This document shows, in pieces, positions 24,462 to 32,102 of a stretch of DNA of 37,170 bases (position 1 is the first letter of the stretch; each line of letters begins with the position of its first letter). Under the pieces are notes generated by a model that searched no databases, was not told the DNA's origin, and saw only the letters and a list, made by a program, of their open reading frames with translations. The translations under genes and the position numbers were made by a program. The DNA comes from an uncultured Paenibacillus sp. (lineage in GTDB: Bacteria > Bacillota > Bacilli > Paenibacillales > Paenibacillaceae): contig CAKMKL010000260.1 of the NCBI GenBank assembly GCA_927443375.1, positions 1 to 37,170 of the forward strand, written 5' to 3'.

Positions 24462-26075
24462 ATGAATGAAAAATTCGCCCGTTGGAATGTACTATTTGTG
24501 CTGTATCTGAAACGTGATTGGAAAAAAATGATTATCTGGATATTAGGTCTAGGCTTGTTTTCAGCTGCTTATGTTCCAGCTTTTGAAGAAATCGGCAAGG
24601 GGGCAGGTTTGCTGGGGATGTATGAAACCTTGCAAAATCCCGCCATGATCTCAATGGTAGGGCCAACACCGGTTAACTCCGCAGCTGATTACACTTTGGG
24701 TGCAATGTATGCGCACGAAATGTTGTTATTCTGTGGTTTGTTTGCGATGATTATAGCTGCTTTGCATGTTGTGAGCCATACCCGTAAAGAAGAAGAGCTT
24801 GGGCTTACGGAACTGGTGCGCTCCTTTCAAGTAGGCCGTCAAGCCAATTCATTTGCTGTGATTGCCGAAGTAGTGTTTATCAATATTGTAATGGCGCTTC
24901 TGATTGGCGGGGTTATGACTAGCTTTGGTGTAGATACGATTTCGGCCAAGGGATCATTCCTGTTTGGGGCATCGATCGGAATAGCTGGTATTTTGGGGGC
25001 AGTAATTGCATTGGTTATGGCACAAATTATGCCAACTTCCTCCGGAGCAACAGGTTCTTCGCTAGGGATTGTAGGTTTACTCTATATTGTTCGTGCGGGT
25101 ACGGATGTATCGAATGTTGATTTCTCCATGGTTAATCCTATGGGTTGGACCTATCTGACTTTTCCATTTACTGAAAATAATTGGTTTCCTCTGATTTTGG
25201 CCGTAGCCTTCTGTGTCATTGTAGTAATCATTGCTTTTGCCCTTGAGGGCGGCCGGGATATGGGGGCAGGCTATTTACCGGAAAGAGAAGGGCGTGAGGC
25301 AGCGAAAAAATCATTGTTGTCCGTACCCGGCTTGTTTATCAAGCTTAACAAAGGCATTATCATTAGCTGGTTGATTGCCTTTGTAATTATGGGAGCAGCC
25401 TATGGTTCGATTTATGGAGATATGCAAACGTTCCTTGGCAGCAATGAAATGGTGAGTCAAATGTTTACGATAGCAGGAGTTTCAATCGAAGCATCTTTTA
25501 CTGGAACGATTATGATGGTAATGATAGGCTTGGTCTCCATTTTACCCATTGCTATCGTTAATAAGCTTTTCTCGGAAGAATCGCGCCTGCATTTGAGCCA
25601 GCTGTATTCTACCAAAGTGACCCGGGCCCAGCTCTATTGGACGAGTGTCATTTTGGCAATTGCTACTGGAGTCATTGGAGTATTACTGGCTTCAGGCGGA
25701 CTTGGCGGTACAGCAATTTCTGCAATGGGTGACAGCTCATCTATGAATATGGGAGACTTCATCGCCGCAGGCTATAACTTCCTGCCGTCTGTGTTGTTCT
25801 TTACCGGGCTTGCAGCTTTGGCTTTAGGCTGGACACCAAGACTGGGTAAAGTGATTTATGCTTATCTTGGCTATTCTTTTGCTTTAAACTACTTTGGCGG
25901 AATTTTAGATTTGCCGGAATGGTTTTCAAAAACAGCTATTCAAAGCTGGGTTCCACGGATGCCAATCGATAAGTTTGATGGAGCAACCTTTATTACGATG
26001 ACAGTGATTAGTATGGCCTTGATGGTGTTTGGCTATATTGGATATCGCAAACGGGACATGGTTGAAGGAGCTTAA
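24462..26075 (+). CDS. ABC-2 type exporter membrane protein (polyketide-antibiotic exporter-like)
   Basis: 537 residues with about twelve hydrophobic segments in two similar halves. The N-terminal stretch Trp-Lys-Lys-Met-Ile-Ile-Trp begins the first helix. A cytoplasmic loop in each half carries a Glu-Glu-x-x-Leu/Ser-type sequence (Arg-Lys-Glu-Glu-Glu-Leu-Gly-Leu, and Ser-Glu-Glu-Ser-Arg-Leu-His). This layout resembles the TnrB3/tetronasin-exporter group. GGAGGAG precedes the ATG. With the upstream ATPase it should export a hydrophobic antibiotic or lipid; the substrate is unknown. Confidence 0.85.
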   Translation: MNEKFARWNVLFVLYLKRDWKKMIIWILGLGLFSAAYVPAFEEIGKGAGLLGMYETLQNPAMISMVGPTPVNSAADYTLGAMYAHEMLLFCGLFAMIIAALHVVSHTRKEEELGLTELVRSFQVGRQANSFAVIAEVVFINIVMALLIGGVMTSFGVDTISAKGSFLFGASIGIAGILGAVIALVMAQIMPTSSGATGSSLGIVGLLYIVRAGTDVSNVDFSMVNPMGWTYLTFPFTENNWFPLILAVAFCVIVVIIAFALEGGRDMGAGYLPEREGREAAKKSLLSVPGLFIKLNKGIIISWLIAFVIMGAAYGSIYGDMQTFLGSNEMVSQMFTIAGVSIEASFTGTIMMVMIGLVSILPIAIVNKLFSEESRLHLSQLYSTKVTRAQLYWTSVILAIATGVIGVLLASGGLGGTAISAMGDSSSMNMGDFIAAGYNFLPSVLFFTGLAALALGWTPRLGKVIYAYLGYSFALNYFGGILDLPEWFSKTAIQSWVPRMPIDKFDGATFITMTVISMALMVFGYIGYRKRDMVEGA

Positions 26076-26086
26076 CAGTTATAGAC

Positions 26087-26116
26087 AGTCAGAGTTAATG
26101 GGATATTATCAGGTTT
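26087..26116 (+). pseudogene. Fossil: last codons of a WYL-domain regulator
   Basis: The frame Glu-Leu-Met-Gly-Tyr-Tyr-Gln-Val-stop here matches, at both DNA and protein level, the last codons (Glu-Leu-Met-Glu-Tyr-Tyr-Gln-Leu-stop) of the intact WYL regulator ending at 35959. The following terminator hairpin is also shared. The rest of the gene is absent, replaced by the ABC exporter. It is a gene tail left by an insertion or deletion. Confidence 0.7.
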
Positions 26117-26157
26117 AACAACTTCACTGACAGCAGATGTCAGTGAAGTTGTTTTAT
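26117..26157 (+). terminator. Strong hairpin with a perfect 16-bp stem
   Basis: AACAACTTCACTGACA (26117-26132) and its exact complement (26138-26153) enclose a five-base loop, followed by TTATT. It now ends the ABC exporter transcript, but by homology it came from a WYL regulator gene (compare 35958-35998). Confidence 0.85.
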
Positions 26158-26228
26158 TATAATGATAACCACTCATTAAAGATGAATGGCTGCTGTTACC
26201 CAATACACTTTATGAGGAGCACTTAGAA

Positions 26229-26855
26229 ATGAATAATACAGTATATCTTTATGTGTTTGATACCATGTCCGATTGGGAAATAGGTTATTTAGCCGCTGAA
26301 CTGAACTCTGGAAGATACTTCAGAAAGGGGCTGGCTCCAGCAAAAATAGTCACCGTTGGGATAGAAAAGACTCCAGTAACTACAATGGGCGGACTTACAA
26401 TAATGCCTGACATTAAAGTGGATGAGTGCAGCATTAAAAGCGCAGATGCACTGATTTTACCTGGCGGAAATACATGGACAGAAGCTATTCACGTACCCAT
26501 ATTAAAAATTGCCGAGATGTGTTTAAAGGAAGGGATAGTAGTTGGAGCAATTTGCGGTGCTACCTTTGGACTTGCCCAAGCAGGATTATTAGATTCACGT
26601 TGGCATACGAGTAATGATTTGGACTACCTTAAAATGATTTGCCATTCTTATACGGGCGAAGAATACTACAAAGTGGAATCTTCTGTCGCCGATGGGAAAT
26701 TGATCACCGCATCCGGAGTAGCCCCATTAGAATTTTCTGTTCATGTTTTAAAAGCGCTGGATGTATTGTCTCCAATAACATTAGACGCTTGGTATCTTCT
26801 TAATAAAACTCATGAACCTAAATATTTCTACGAGTTAATGAATTCTATCCAGTGA
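26229..26855 (+). CDS. DJ-1/PfpI family (type 1 glutamine amidotransferase-like) protein
   Basis: 208 residues, normal for the family. The nucleophile elbow is Gly-Ala-Ile-Cys109-Gly-Ala-Thr, with a His in Arg-Trp-His-Thr-Ser shortly after. Pro-Gly-Gly-Asn-Thr lies at 78-82. This fits the YdeA-like branch of cytoplasmic DJ-1/PfpI proteins, which include chaperone/deglycase-like and hydrolase members; the actual reaction cannot be told from sequence. GAGGAGC precedes the ATG. It follows the fossil WYL end, so the original neighbour may have been its regulator. A strong terminator follows. Confidence 0.88.
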   Translation: MNNTVYLYVFDTMSDWEIGYLAAELNSGRYFRKGLAPAKIVTVGIEKTPVTTMGGLTIMPDIKVDECSIKSADALILPGGNTWTEAIHVPILKIAEMCLKEGIVVGAICGATFGLAQAGLLDSRWHTSNDLDYLKMICHSYTGEEYYKVESSVADGKLITASGVAPLEFSVHVLKALDVLSPITLDAWYLLNKTHEPKYFYELMNSIQ

Positions 26856-26866
26856 CAGTATAACGA

Positions 26867-26901
26867 AGAGACGTGCGGGAATCCCCACGTCTCTTTTTTT
26901 T
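26867..26901 (+). terminator. Intrinsic terminator after the DJ-1/PfpI gene
   Basis: AGAGACGTG pairs with CACGTCTCT around a GC-rich loop, followed by a run of eight T. Confidence 0.92.
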
Positions 26902-26908
26902 CGTTACC

Positions 26909-27124
26909 TATATATGTTGAACTTTAGATTTACCCAATCGGCGTTGTGCGCAGACTGCGGGGAATGTTTGGACTTCCGGCCGCTGTTAGGATTGGATTTC
27001 TTGATTACAACCACTTTTCGCGGTAGAAATCCAATCCTAAAGGCGGACGCTATCGCTCCTACAGTTCCAAACTTCCCCTCTGCTGCTTTTGCCTTTAAGT
27101 AGTTCTTTAGTTCAGCTTATATAG
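26909..27124. repeat. Dispersed hairpin repeat, long copy (copy 2)
   Basis: The same element as 8207-8358 but in the opposite orientation. The outer ends are TATATATGTTGAAC and TTCAGCTTATATA. The outer arms contain the shared blocks with TTTGGACTTCCGGCCGCT and ACAGTTCCAAACTTCCCCTC. A nested perfect 15-base hairpin is present only in this copy (TAGGATTGGATTTCT at 26987-27001 and its complement at 27025-27039). The whole could fold into a long, branched hairpin. A 62-codon frame inside it is not considered a gene. Confidence 0.85.
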
Positions 27125-27236
27125 CGTGAATTCCGGCTGGAAAATGAAGTGAATTCACTAAAGGTATATTTTTCAAATAAAAAACAAAAAAATATGTGCA
27201 AGGATTCTTATTGGTCAATCGTATCCAGGAGAAGCA

Positions 27237-27686
27237 ATGGCCCAATTACCGATTGACATGAGCGATAATATTTCAGCTGCGCTCACCAAATATTCTGACC
27301 TTGTACGCCGAATATGCTTTCTATATCTACATAATAGCGCAGATGTGGAAGATGTTTTTCAGGAAGTATTCCTGAAGTTGTTGCAAAATAACTCCCGCTT
27401 TGAAAGTACTGAACATGAAAAAGCATGGCTAATAAGAGTTACGATCAATAAATGCAAGGACATCTTGAAAAGCTTTTGGCGAAAGAAAATGGTTTCAATT
27501 GAAGGTATGGAATTTCCATTTGAAGATCAAGCAGAACATGAACTCCTGCAGGTCGTTTTATCGCTTCCGGACAAGTACAAGGATGTTATCTATCTATTTT
27601 ACTACGAGGAGTATACCGTGCCTGAAATGGCTCAGTTGCTTATGAAACAAAAGTTAGGAGGTAAAGAACATGATTTCACGTTTTAA
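27237..27686 (+). CDS. ECF-type RNA polymerase sigma factor lacking the region 4 recognition helix
   Basis: 149 residues. Region 2 is intact (Asp-Val-Glu-Asp-Val-Phe-Gln-Glu-Val-Phe near 37-46, then Ala-Trp-Leu-Ile-Arg-Val). Region 4 starts normally (Leu-Pro-Asp-Lys-Tyr-Lys-Asp-Val-Ile, Tyr-Thr-Val-Pro-Glu-Met-Ala) but jumps after Leu-Leu-Met-Lys straight to Gln-Lys-Leu-Gly-Gly. About 20 residues that hold the DNA-recognition helix in this family appear to be missing. The frame is kept, and the stop overlaps the next gene by 17 bases, as in intact pairs. It may be non-functional or bind core polymerase without -35 contact. GGAGAAGCA precedes the ATG. Confidence 0.8.
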   Translation: MAQLPIDMSDNISAALTKYSDLVRRICFLYLHNSADVEDVFQEVFLKLLQNNSRFESTEHEKAWLIRVTINKCKDILKSFWRKKMVSIEGMEFPFEDQAEHELLQVVLSLPDKYKDVIYLFYYEEYTVPEMAQLLMKQKLGGKEHDFTF

Positions 27687-28668
27687 ATCTGCGATCAATC
27701 AAATTAAAGCGGAAGAGGACTTAATAAGCAGAACTGAAGGTTTTCTAAAGGACGCATTAATAAATGAGAATACTAAAAACATTAAATACAATCATTGGAG
27801 GCCATTCCCCAGCGTAGAAATAGGCGTTAGCGCATTTGATAAAGTTGTAAAAGTTAAAGGAATCAATGACGACGGTAACAAGATATTGGCTAAAATAAGC
27901 ATAAAAGGTTCTAATGTTACTGTAGCTGTCAGCACGCTGGTTTATTCTGCTGTTGATAATGGTTTTATAGCTGATAACGGTTCATCTGTGGTTTCTCTTA
28001 CATCGGAAACAGATAATTCAAAGACCGCAGCCAAACTTGAAAACGATGCTGAAACCGGAGCAAATCAGGCTTTACAGGAAACTGACACAACAGCAACTGT
28101 TATCAAAGATAATGTTGCCCTTGCCCGCAGGGACCAGGCGAGAGCTTTAGGGATCAGCCCTGGAAAACTGAATCTTATAAATAAGCTTCAAAAGGTTGAT
28201 CCAACCGCTACTGTTGATGAATATAAAGATACAAGTGTCAAAGATATAATGAAAACTATAAAAGATAGTAAAGACAAGCTTAAGAATAACGCTGATAAAA
28301 AGGATGAAAATAAAGAGCAAAATAAAGACCAAAATAAAGATCAAACAAATAGTACAGCCGACAATAATACGAATACTAGGACCACTACCACCGGCACGGC
28401 CGCAGACTCAAGCAATGCAAATAAATCAAATGCAGCAAAAACAAATAATGCATCTAAAGCTAATGAAAAAGAGGATAAGATAAGCGATGAGGACAAGGGT
28501 AGCAAAGATAATCATGCCGCCAGTGTGACCAATAAATCTAACCAAGCTGAAGATGAAGATACTGATAATAATGAAGTGGACAACAAAAACCAGGGCGCAA
28601 CCAAAAGTAATGCAGCAGCTCATGGAAATAAGAATAATGATGTAAATAAGAATAGTGATGCAAGATAA
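27670..28668 (+). CDS. Anti-sigma-like protein lacking its membrane segment, with a long Asn/Asp/Lys-rich tail
   Basis: 332 residues. Residues 1-46 match the cytoplasmic N-terminus of ECF anti-sigma factors from Paenibacillus (Ile-Lys-Ala-Glu-Glu-Asp-Leu-Ile). Residues 47-160 match the usual outer part (Pro-Ser-Val-Glu-Ile, Phe-Asp-Lys-Val-Val-Lys-Val, Ala-Leu-Gly-Ile-Ser-Pro-Gly-Lys-Leu-Asn-Leu-Ile). The transmembrane helix and the Leu-Asp-Ile-Asn that normally join them are absent; Trp-Arg-Pro-Phe runs directly into Pro-Ser-Val-Glu. The tail (about 205-332) is low-complexity and hydrophilic. As read, the protein would be soluble. AGGAGG lies inside the sigma gene. Confidence 0.78.
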   Translation: MISRFKSAINQIKAEEDLISRTEGFLKDALINENTKNIKYNHWRPFPSVEIGVSAFDKVVKVKGINDDGNKILAKISIKGSNVTVAVSTLVYSAVDNGFIADNGSSVVSLTSETDNSKTAAKLENDAETGANQALQETDTTATVIKDNVALARRDQARALGISPGKLNLINKLQKVDPTATVDEYKDTSVKDIMKTIKDSKDKLKNNADKKDENKEQNKDQNKDQTNSTADNNTNTRTTTTGTAADSSNANKSNAAKTNNASKANEKEDKISDEDKGSKDNHAASVTNKSNQAEDEDTDNNEVDNKNQGATKSNAAAHGNKNNDVNKNSDAR

Positions 28669-28696
28669 TTAACTAAAGCAAAGCACCGCTGAAACC

Positions 28697-28735
28697 GGGC
28701 GAATTTCAGGAATTTCCTGAGATTCGCTCTTTTTT
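28697..28735 (+). terminator. Intrinsic terminator of the sigma/anti-sigma pair
   Basis: GCGAATTTCAGG pairs with CCTGAGATTCGC around AATTT, followed by TCTTTTTT. Confidence 0.88.
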
Positions 28736-28847
28736 GCTACCAAACGGCACGGGTATTAGGTTACATTTATGTTGATACTAATTCATCAGCACATGTGAAG
28801 ATGCGGCGCCGCCTATCAGGCGTATCTGAAGTGAAGGGAGAAAGAAC

Positions 28848-29426
28848 ATGACCAAGCATGATATCAGCGAACCAAAACAGTTATTGCCGGATCAGCGTGA
28901 ACAATTGCTTACAGCATTGAAAACCCGTTTCGGGAAAAATATGAACCGCCATCAGGGTTTGGAGTGGGATAAAGTGCAAGCCAAGCTCGAAGACCAAGCT
29001 GACAAATTGTGGTCGCTCCATGAAATGGAGAGAACCGGCGGTGAACCGGATGTGGGTGGTTATGACGCCGAAACAGACGAGTATATTTATTATGATTGTT
29101 CAGCGGAAAGCCCGAAAGGCCGGAGAAGCATTTGTTACGACCGGGAAGCGCTGGAATCAAGGAAAGAACATAAACCACAGAACAGTGCTATTGAAATGGC
29201 AAGTGAAATGGGCATTGAAATATTAACCGAAGTACAATACCGCGAACTGCAAACGAAGGGCAATTTCGACTTGAAAACCTCGAGTTGGGTGTACACGCCT
29301 GATCGTATTAGAACACTCGGCGGGGCTGTCTTCTGCGATCGCCGCTACGACACGGTCTTTGTGTATCATAATGGGGCGGAATCTTACTATGGCGCCAGAG
29401 GGTTCCGCGGCTCGCTCAGGGTCTAG
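28848..29426 (+). CDS. DUF4256 family protein
   Basis: 192 residues. Recognised by Gly-Leu-Glu-Trp near residue 37, Met-Glu-Arg-Thr-Gly-Gly-Glu-Pro-Asp-Val near 60-69, Tyr-Asp-Cys-Ser-Ala-Glu-Ser-Pro-Lys-Gly-Arg-Arg near 86, and the Gly-Ala-Arg-Gly-Phe-Arg-Gly C-terminus. The family is widespread in bacteria and has no known function. It is soluble, with no signal. AAGGGAG precedes the ATG. Confidence 0.85.
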   Translation: MTKHDISEPKQLLPDQREQLLTALKTRFGKNMNRHQGLEWDKVQAKLEDQADKLWSLHEMERTGGEPDVGGYDAETDEYIYYDCSAESPKGRRSICYDREALESRKEHKPQNSAIEMASEMGIEILTEVQYRELQTKGNFDLKTSSWVYTPDRIRTLGGAVFCDRRYDTVFVYHNGAESYYGARGFRGSLRV

Positions 29427-29441
29427 GTTTATTCCAAATAT

Positions 29442-30254
29442 TTAGGAAATGAATAAAGCCGTGTCCCGATGTATTCGAGGCATGGCTCCTTTTGTGTACG
29501 TATTAAACTTATTCCCAATGAGGTTTCCCCGCAGACCTAGCCAGAAATTCATGGTTTCAAGCTGCCCTGCTATAAAAAAGCCTTCTAATAACTCAATATA
29601 GTTATCCGGTAACGAATGATTACTCGGAATCAAATCCGCATGAATCATTCCCCAATAGCCGGCTGTTCTTTCAATAGTGTTCATCATTGTAATGACACGT
29701 TGACAAGCTTGCTGAAGAAGCTCTGTATCACCTGCGTTAAGTAATCCTGCATTAGATTGCTTCTTAAGTTTCTCAAGTGATTGCAATATGCGGGATCCAT
29801 CAAATACAGGACGTTCAAATAAAATGGGGATTTGCCAATTCGAGGATTGCCTATGTAATTTACCGATCATTTCACCTAAGGCCGCCGCGTCCTCTATTGT
29901 AGGAATAAAAGGCTTCTGCTCACCTTCCACCCATCTTAGCAAAGTGCAGTTTGTATCGTTCACATTCGTAATGAATTCTCAGCGGGTATTCTTAAAAGGT
30001 GAAGGCAGGGTTAAATCTGTATCCAAGGCTAAGGATTGAAGCCAAACCATTTCAGAACGAATCACTTCCGGCTTACTCCAAAAGCTTTCAAGAGCATCAC
30101 CTTTGGATATATGTAAGCGGAGGCTGTAACTGTTGTTGTCCAGGTCAGTGACTTTATAGATCGTATTCCCACTCTGGGCAATAAAATCAACCGATTTGCA
30201 AGTTATTGAGTAGTTACTTAATGCTTCCTTTGCAATACTCAAATTATTATTCAA
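29442..30254 (-). pseudogene. Phosphotransferase (APH/RdoA-like kinase) pseudogene
   Basis: The probable TTG start is at 30254 after GAGGAGA. The first part (to Pro-Ser-Pro-Phe-Lys-Asn-Thr-Arg) stops at a TGA at 29981-29979. The same frame continues directly with Glu-Phe-Ile-Thr-Asn-Val-Asn-Asp-Thr-Asn, so this is a nonsense mutation. The C-terminal part keeps the catalytic-loop Ile-His-Ala-Asp-Leu-Ile-Pro-Ser-Asn. It then jumps to Leu-Pro-Asp-Asn-Tyr-Ile-Glu-Leu-Leu, having lost the segment with the metal-binding Asp-Phe-Gly. The end also looks frameshifted. Three independent lesions make it a dead gene. Intact relatives phosphorylate small molecules or proteins. Confidence 0.82.
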
Positions 30255-30435
30255 TCCCAAATCTCTCCTCGTTACAATTGTATAAAGTAATAATAACAGT
30301 TCCATATGTTGAAAAAAATGTAATGTTTGATTATATTAGTTTATTCTACCGTCATAAGATAAGGCATACACTGTCTGTTTTATCCGGCAACCCCTGTTAT
30401 ACGTTTTACAGATATCTGGGATATAACAGGAAATT

Positions 30436-30474
30436 GAAAAGCACAGGACAGCCGTAAAAGCTACCCTGTGCTTA
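30436..30474. terminator. Terminator hairpin after the MFS gene
   Basis: AAGCACAGG (30439-30447) and CCTGTGCTT (30465-30473) form a perfect stem. A short T-stretch follows in the minus direction. A second hairpin (CCTGTTATA/TATAACAGG) lies at about 30395-30430. Confidence 0.75.
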
Positions 30475-30495
30475 TTGCAGTTTGGATAGAAGAAG

Positions 30496-31794
30496 CTATT
30501 CTTCCAATCTCCAAATATGTTTATCCGCCCGAAACGGCAGGCAAGAACAAGCACCGAAAATTCCGATGGACAGAAATAGCAAAGCTGCTCCGGAGCCTTT
30601 TCCGGTTCCGACCAGTGCGACCCACAGGCTGTCCAGCGGCTGCCCTGCCATAAAGGGTTCAAACACCCTGTCAACCAACACGCCACCGCATAGATATCCC
30701 ACAGGAATGGTGAAAAACTGTAACGTGTTCCTTGCCGAATAGACCCGCCCCTGCATCTCAATCGGGATGGTTGAGCGGAAAAGTACATCCATATTAGCGT
30801 TCATAACCGGAATGAATACCCATCCGAGGATGGCGCCTAAACACCACACAGGTGTACTTCTGCCGAAAGCAAGGATGAAATTCTCGGAACTCATGGAAAA
30901 CAGCAAGCAATTCAAAATGACCCGAACCCGGCTTTTCGGCGGCGGCAGAATAGCAACCGAAAGGCTTCCAACCATCATGGCTATCCCTGTAACGGTGTTG
31001 ACCATGCCTAGCGCTAACTCTCCGCCGCCAGCACGTGAGAGCATCATTGCGGGCAGGGCAGCATTGAAGATAGAGGCGGTAAAATTGATCACGGCTAAAA
31101 AAAGGATCAGATCCAGGATTCCCCTGTTGTCTCTGAGATACCGCAAGCCGCTTTTAGCAGATTGTAATACCGTCTCGCTCCCTGTGCCGCTCTGTTTTGG
31201 AACTTGCGGGATATGGACAAAGCAGAGCAACGCTATGAACGCTGTGGTAAATGTAATCAAATCAAACAGGATAACAACCCGGATACTTGTAAAGGAAAGC
31301 ATTGAAGTGGCGAGTATAGGCGTTAGTATGGTAACCAATGAATTGGATAAGGAACGCATCCCGCTAACCTTCTGGTAGTGTTTTTGCGGAGCCAACAGGC
31401 TGATCGCTACATCCGACGCGGGCTGCTGTACAGTGTTCATCAATCCATTCAAGGTATTGATCAAATACAGATGCCAAATCTGGAGTTTACCCGTTGTCAT
31501 CAGAATAAGGATTGAAACGGTACAAAGTGCCGCAAAGCTGTCACTGATCAGCATGGTGGCCTTCTTGTTCCACCGGTCGCTTAGCGCACCTGCGAAAATA
31601 CTCAGCAGGACGTAGGGGGCATAGGAACAGATAGCCAAAAGCGAGCTGGTAAGAGCCGACCCATGCTGCTGATAAGACCAGATTACCAAGGCAAAGGAGG
31701 TCATTGCACTTCCCAGTGCCGAAAAAGACTGTGTAATCCATAAAATCAGGAAAGTACGAAGCTCCCTGATGTTCATTTTGAAATTTTTTATCAT
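30496..31794 (-). CDS. MFS efflux transporter, macrolide-efflux-like
   Basis: 432 residues with twelve predicted helices. The loop between helices 2 and 3 has Gly-Ala-Leu-Ser-Asp-Arg-Trp-Asn-Lys-Lys, the MFS motif A. The N-terminus (Arg-Glu-Leu-Arg-Thr-Phe-Leu-Ile-Leu-Trp) and a later Met-Gln-Gly-Arg-Val-Tyr-Ser-Ala-Arg-Asn are typical of the Mef-like proton antiporter group. GAGGAG precedes the ATG. The 5' leader holds a 12-residue uORF and interleaved hairpins (31848-31929), which suggests induction by a ribosome-targeting drug. The actual substrate is not known. Confidence 0.87.
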   Translation of the reverse strand: MIKNFKMNIRELRTFLILWITQSFSALGSAMTSFALVIWSYQQHGSALTSSLLAICSYAPYVLLSIFAGALSDRWNKKATMLISDSFAALCTVSILILMTTGKLQIWHLYLINTLNGLMNTVQQPASDVAISLLAPQKHYQKVSGMRSLSNSLVTILTPILATSMLSFTSIRVVILFDLITFTTAFIALLCFVHIPQVPKQSGTGSETVLQSAKSGLRYLRDNRGILDLILFLAVINFTASIFNAALPAMMLSRAGGGELALGMVNTVTGIAMMVGSLSVAILPPPKSRVRVILNCLLFSMSSENFILAFGRSTPVWCLGAILGWVFIPVMNANMDVLFRSTIPIEMQGRVYSARNTLQFFTIPVGYLCGGVLVDRVFEPFMAGQPLDSLWVALVGTGKGSGAALLFLSIGIFGACSCLPFRADKHIWRLEE

Positions 31795-31847
31795 GACTCT
31801 GCTCCTCTTTCAATGAATTCTTAACGATTCAATGAAAGTGCAAAGCC

Positions 31848-31908
31848 GAACGGACGAACTTAAGTTTCGCTCCGTGCAGTTTCGTCCGGTTCAGACCTTG
31901 CACGGAGC
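31848..31908 (-). promoter_or_regulatory. Interleaved leader hairpins (candidate attenuator) of the MFS gene
   Basis: Read on the minus strand, four segments follow each other: 1 GCTCCGTGCA (31908-31899), 2 GAACCGGACGAAACT (31892-31878), 3 TGCACGGAGC (31878-31869), 4 AAGTTCGTCCGTTC (31861-31848). Segment 1 is the exact complement of 3, and 2 is nearly the complement of 4, so 1:3 and 2:4 are mutually exclusive or form a pseudoknot. Segment 1 lies inside the leader peptide. This is the design of ribosome-controlled attenuators of antibiotic resistance genes. Confidence 0.7.
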
Positions 31909-31929
31909 AGTGCCACTGCATATTTTCAT
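31891..31929 (-). CDS. Leader peptide (12 residues) upstream of the MFS efflux gene
   Basis: Reads Met-Lys-Ile-Cys-Ser-Gly-Thr-Ala-Pro-Cys-Lys-Val-stop. A perfect AAGGAG (31942-31937) is seven bases before the ATG, better than most genes here. The stop codon overlaps the start of leader segment 2, and codons 8-10 form segment 1, so a stalled ribosome would open the 1:3 pairing. It is probably a stalling peptide like ErmCL or MsrDL; the sequence is not one I recognise. Confidence 0.7.
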   Translation of the reverse strand: MKICSGTAPCKV

Positions 31930-32102
31930 TTGGTTTCTCCTTCTTTAGCGCCTGAAGTTAAATTCACCTTAAAGTAAATTCTTCTTTATTTTACCATGTG
32001 CCAATCCGGAAAATAATTATATAATTGAAATTTCCAAGGCTGTACACGATGAAAAACCGTATGATTGTCCTTTTGCGTGTATTGATTGGGAATGTTGACG
32101 AT

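Noticed and set aside
26914..27102. 62-codon frame downstream of the DJ-1/PfpI gene
   Set aside because: It lies wholly within the hairpin repeat element, whose other copy does not keep the frame.
27197..27225. TGCAAG-17-CGTATC resembling an autoregulated ECF promoter before the sigma gene
   Set aside because: The -10 box lies only about a dozen bases before the start codon, so the transcript would begin at or after the ribosome site. The spacing makes it unlikely as the functional promoter.
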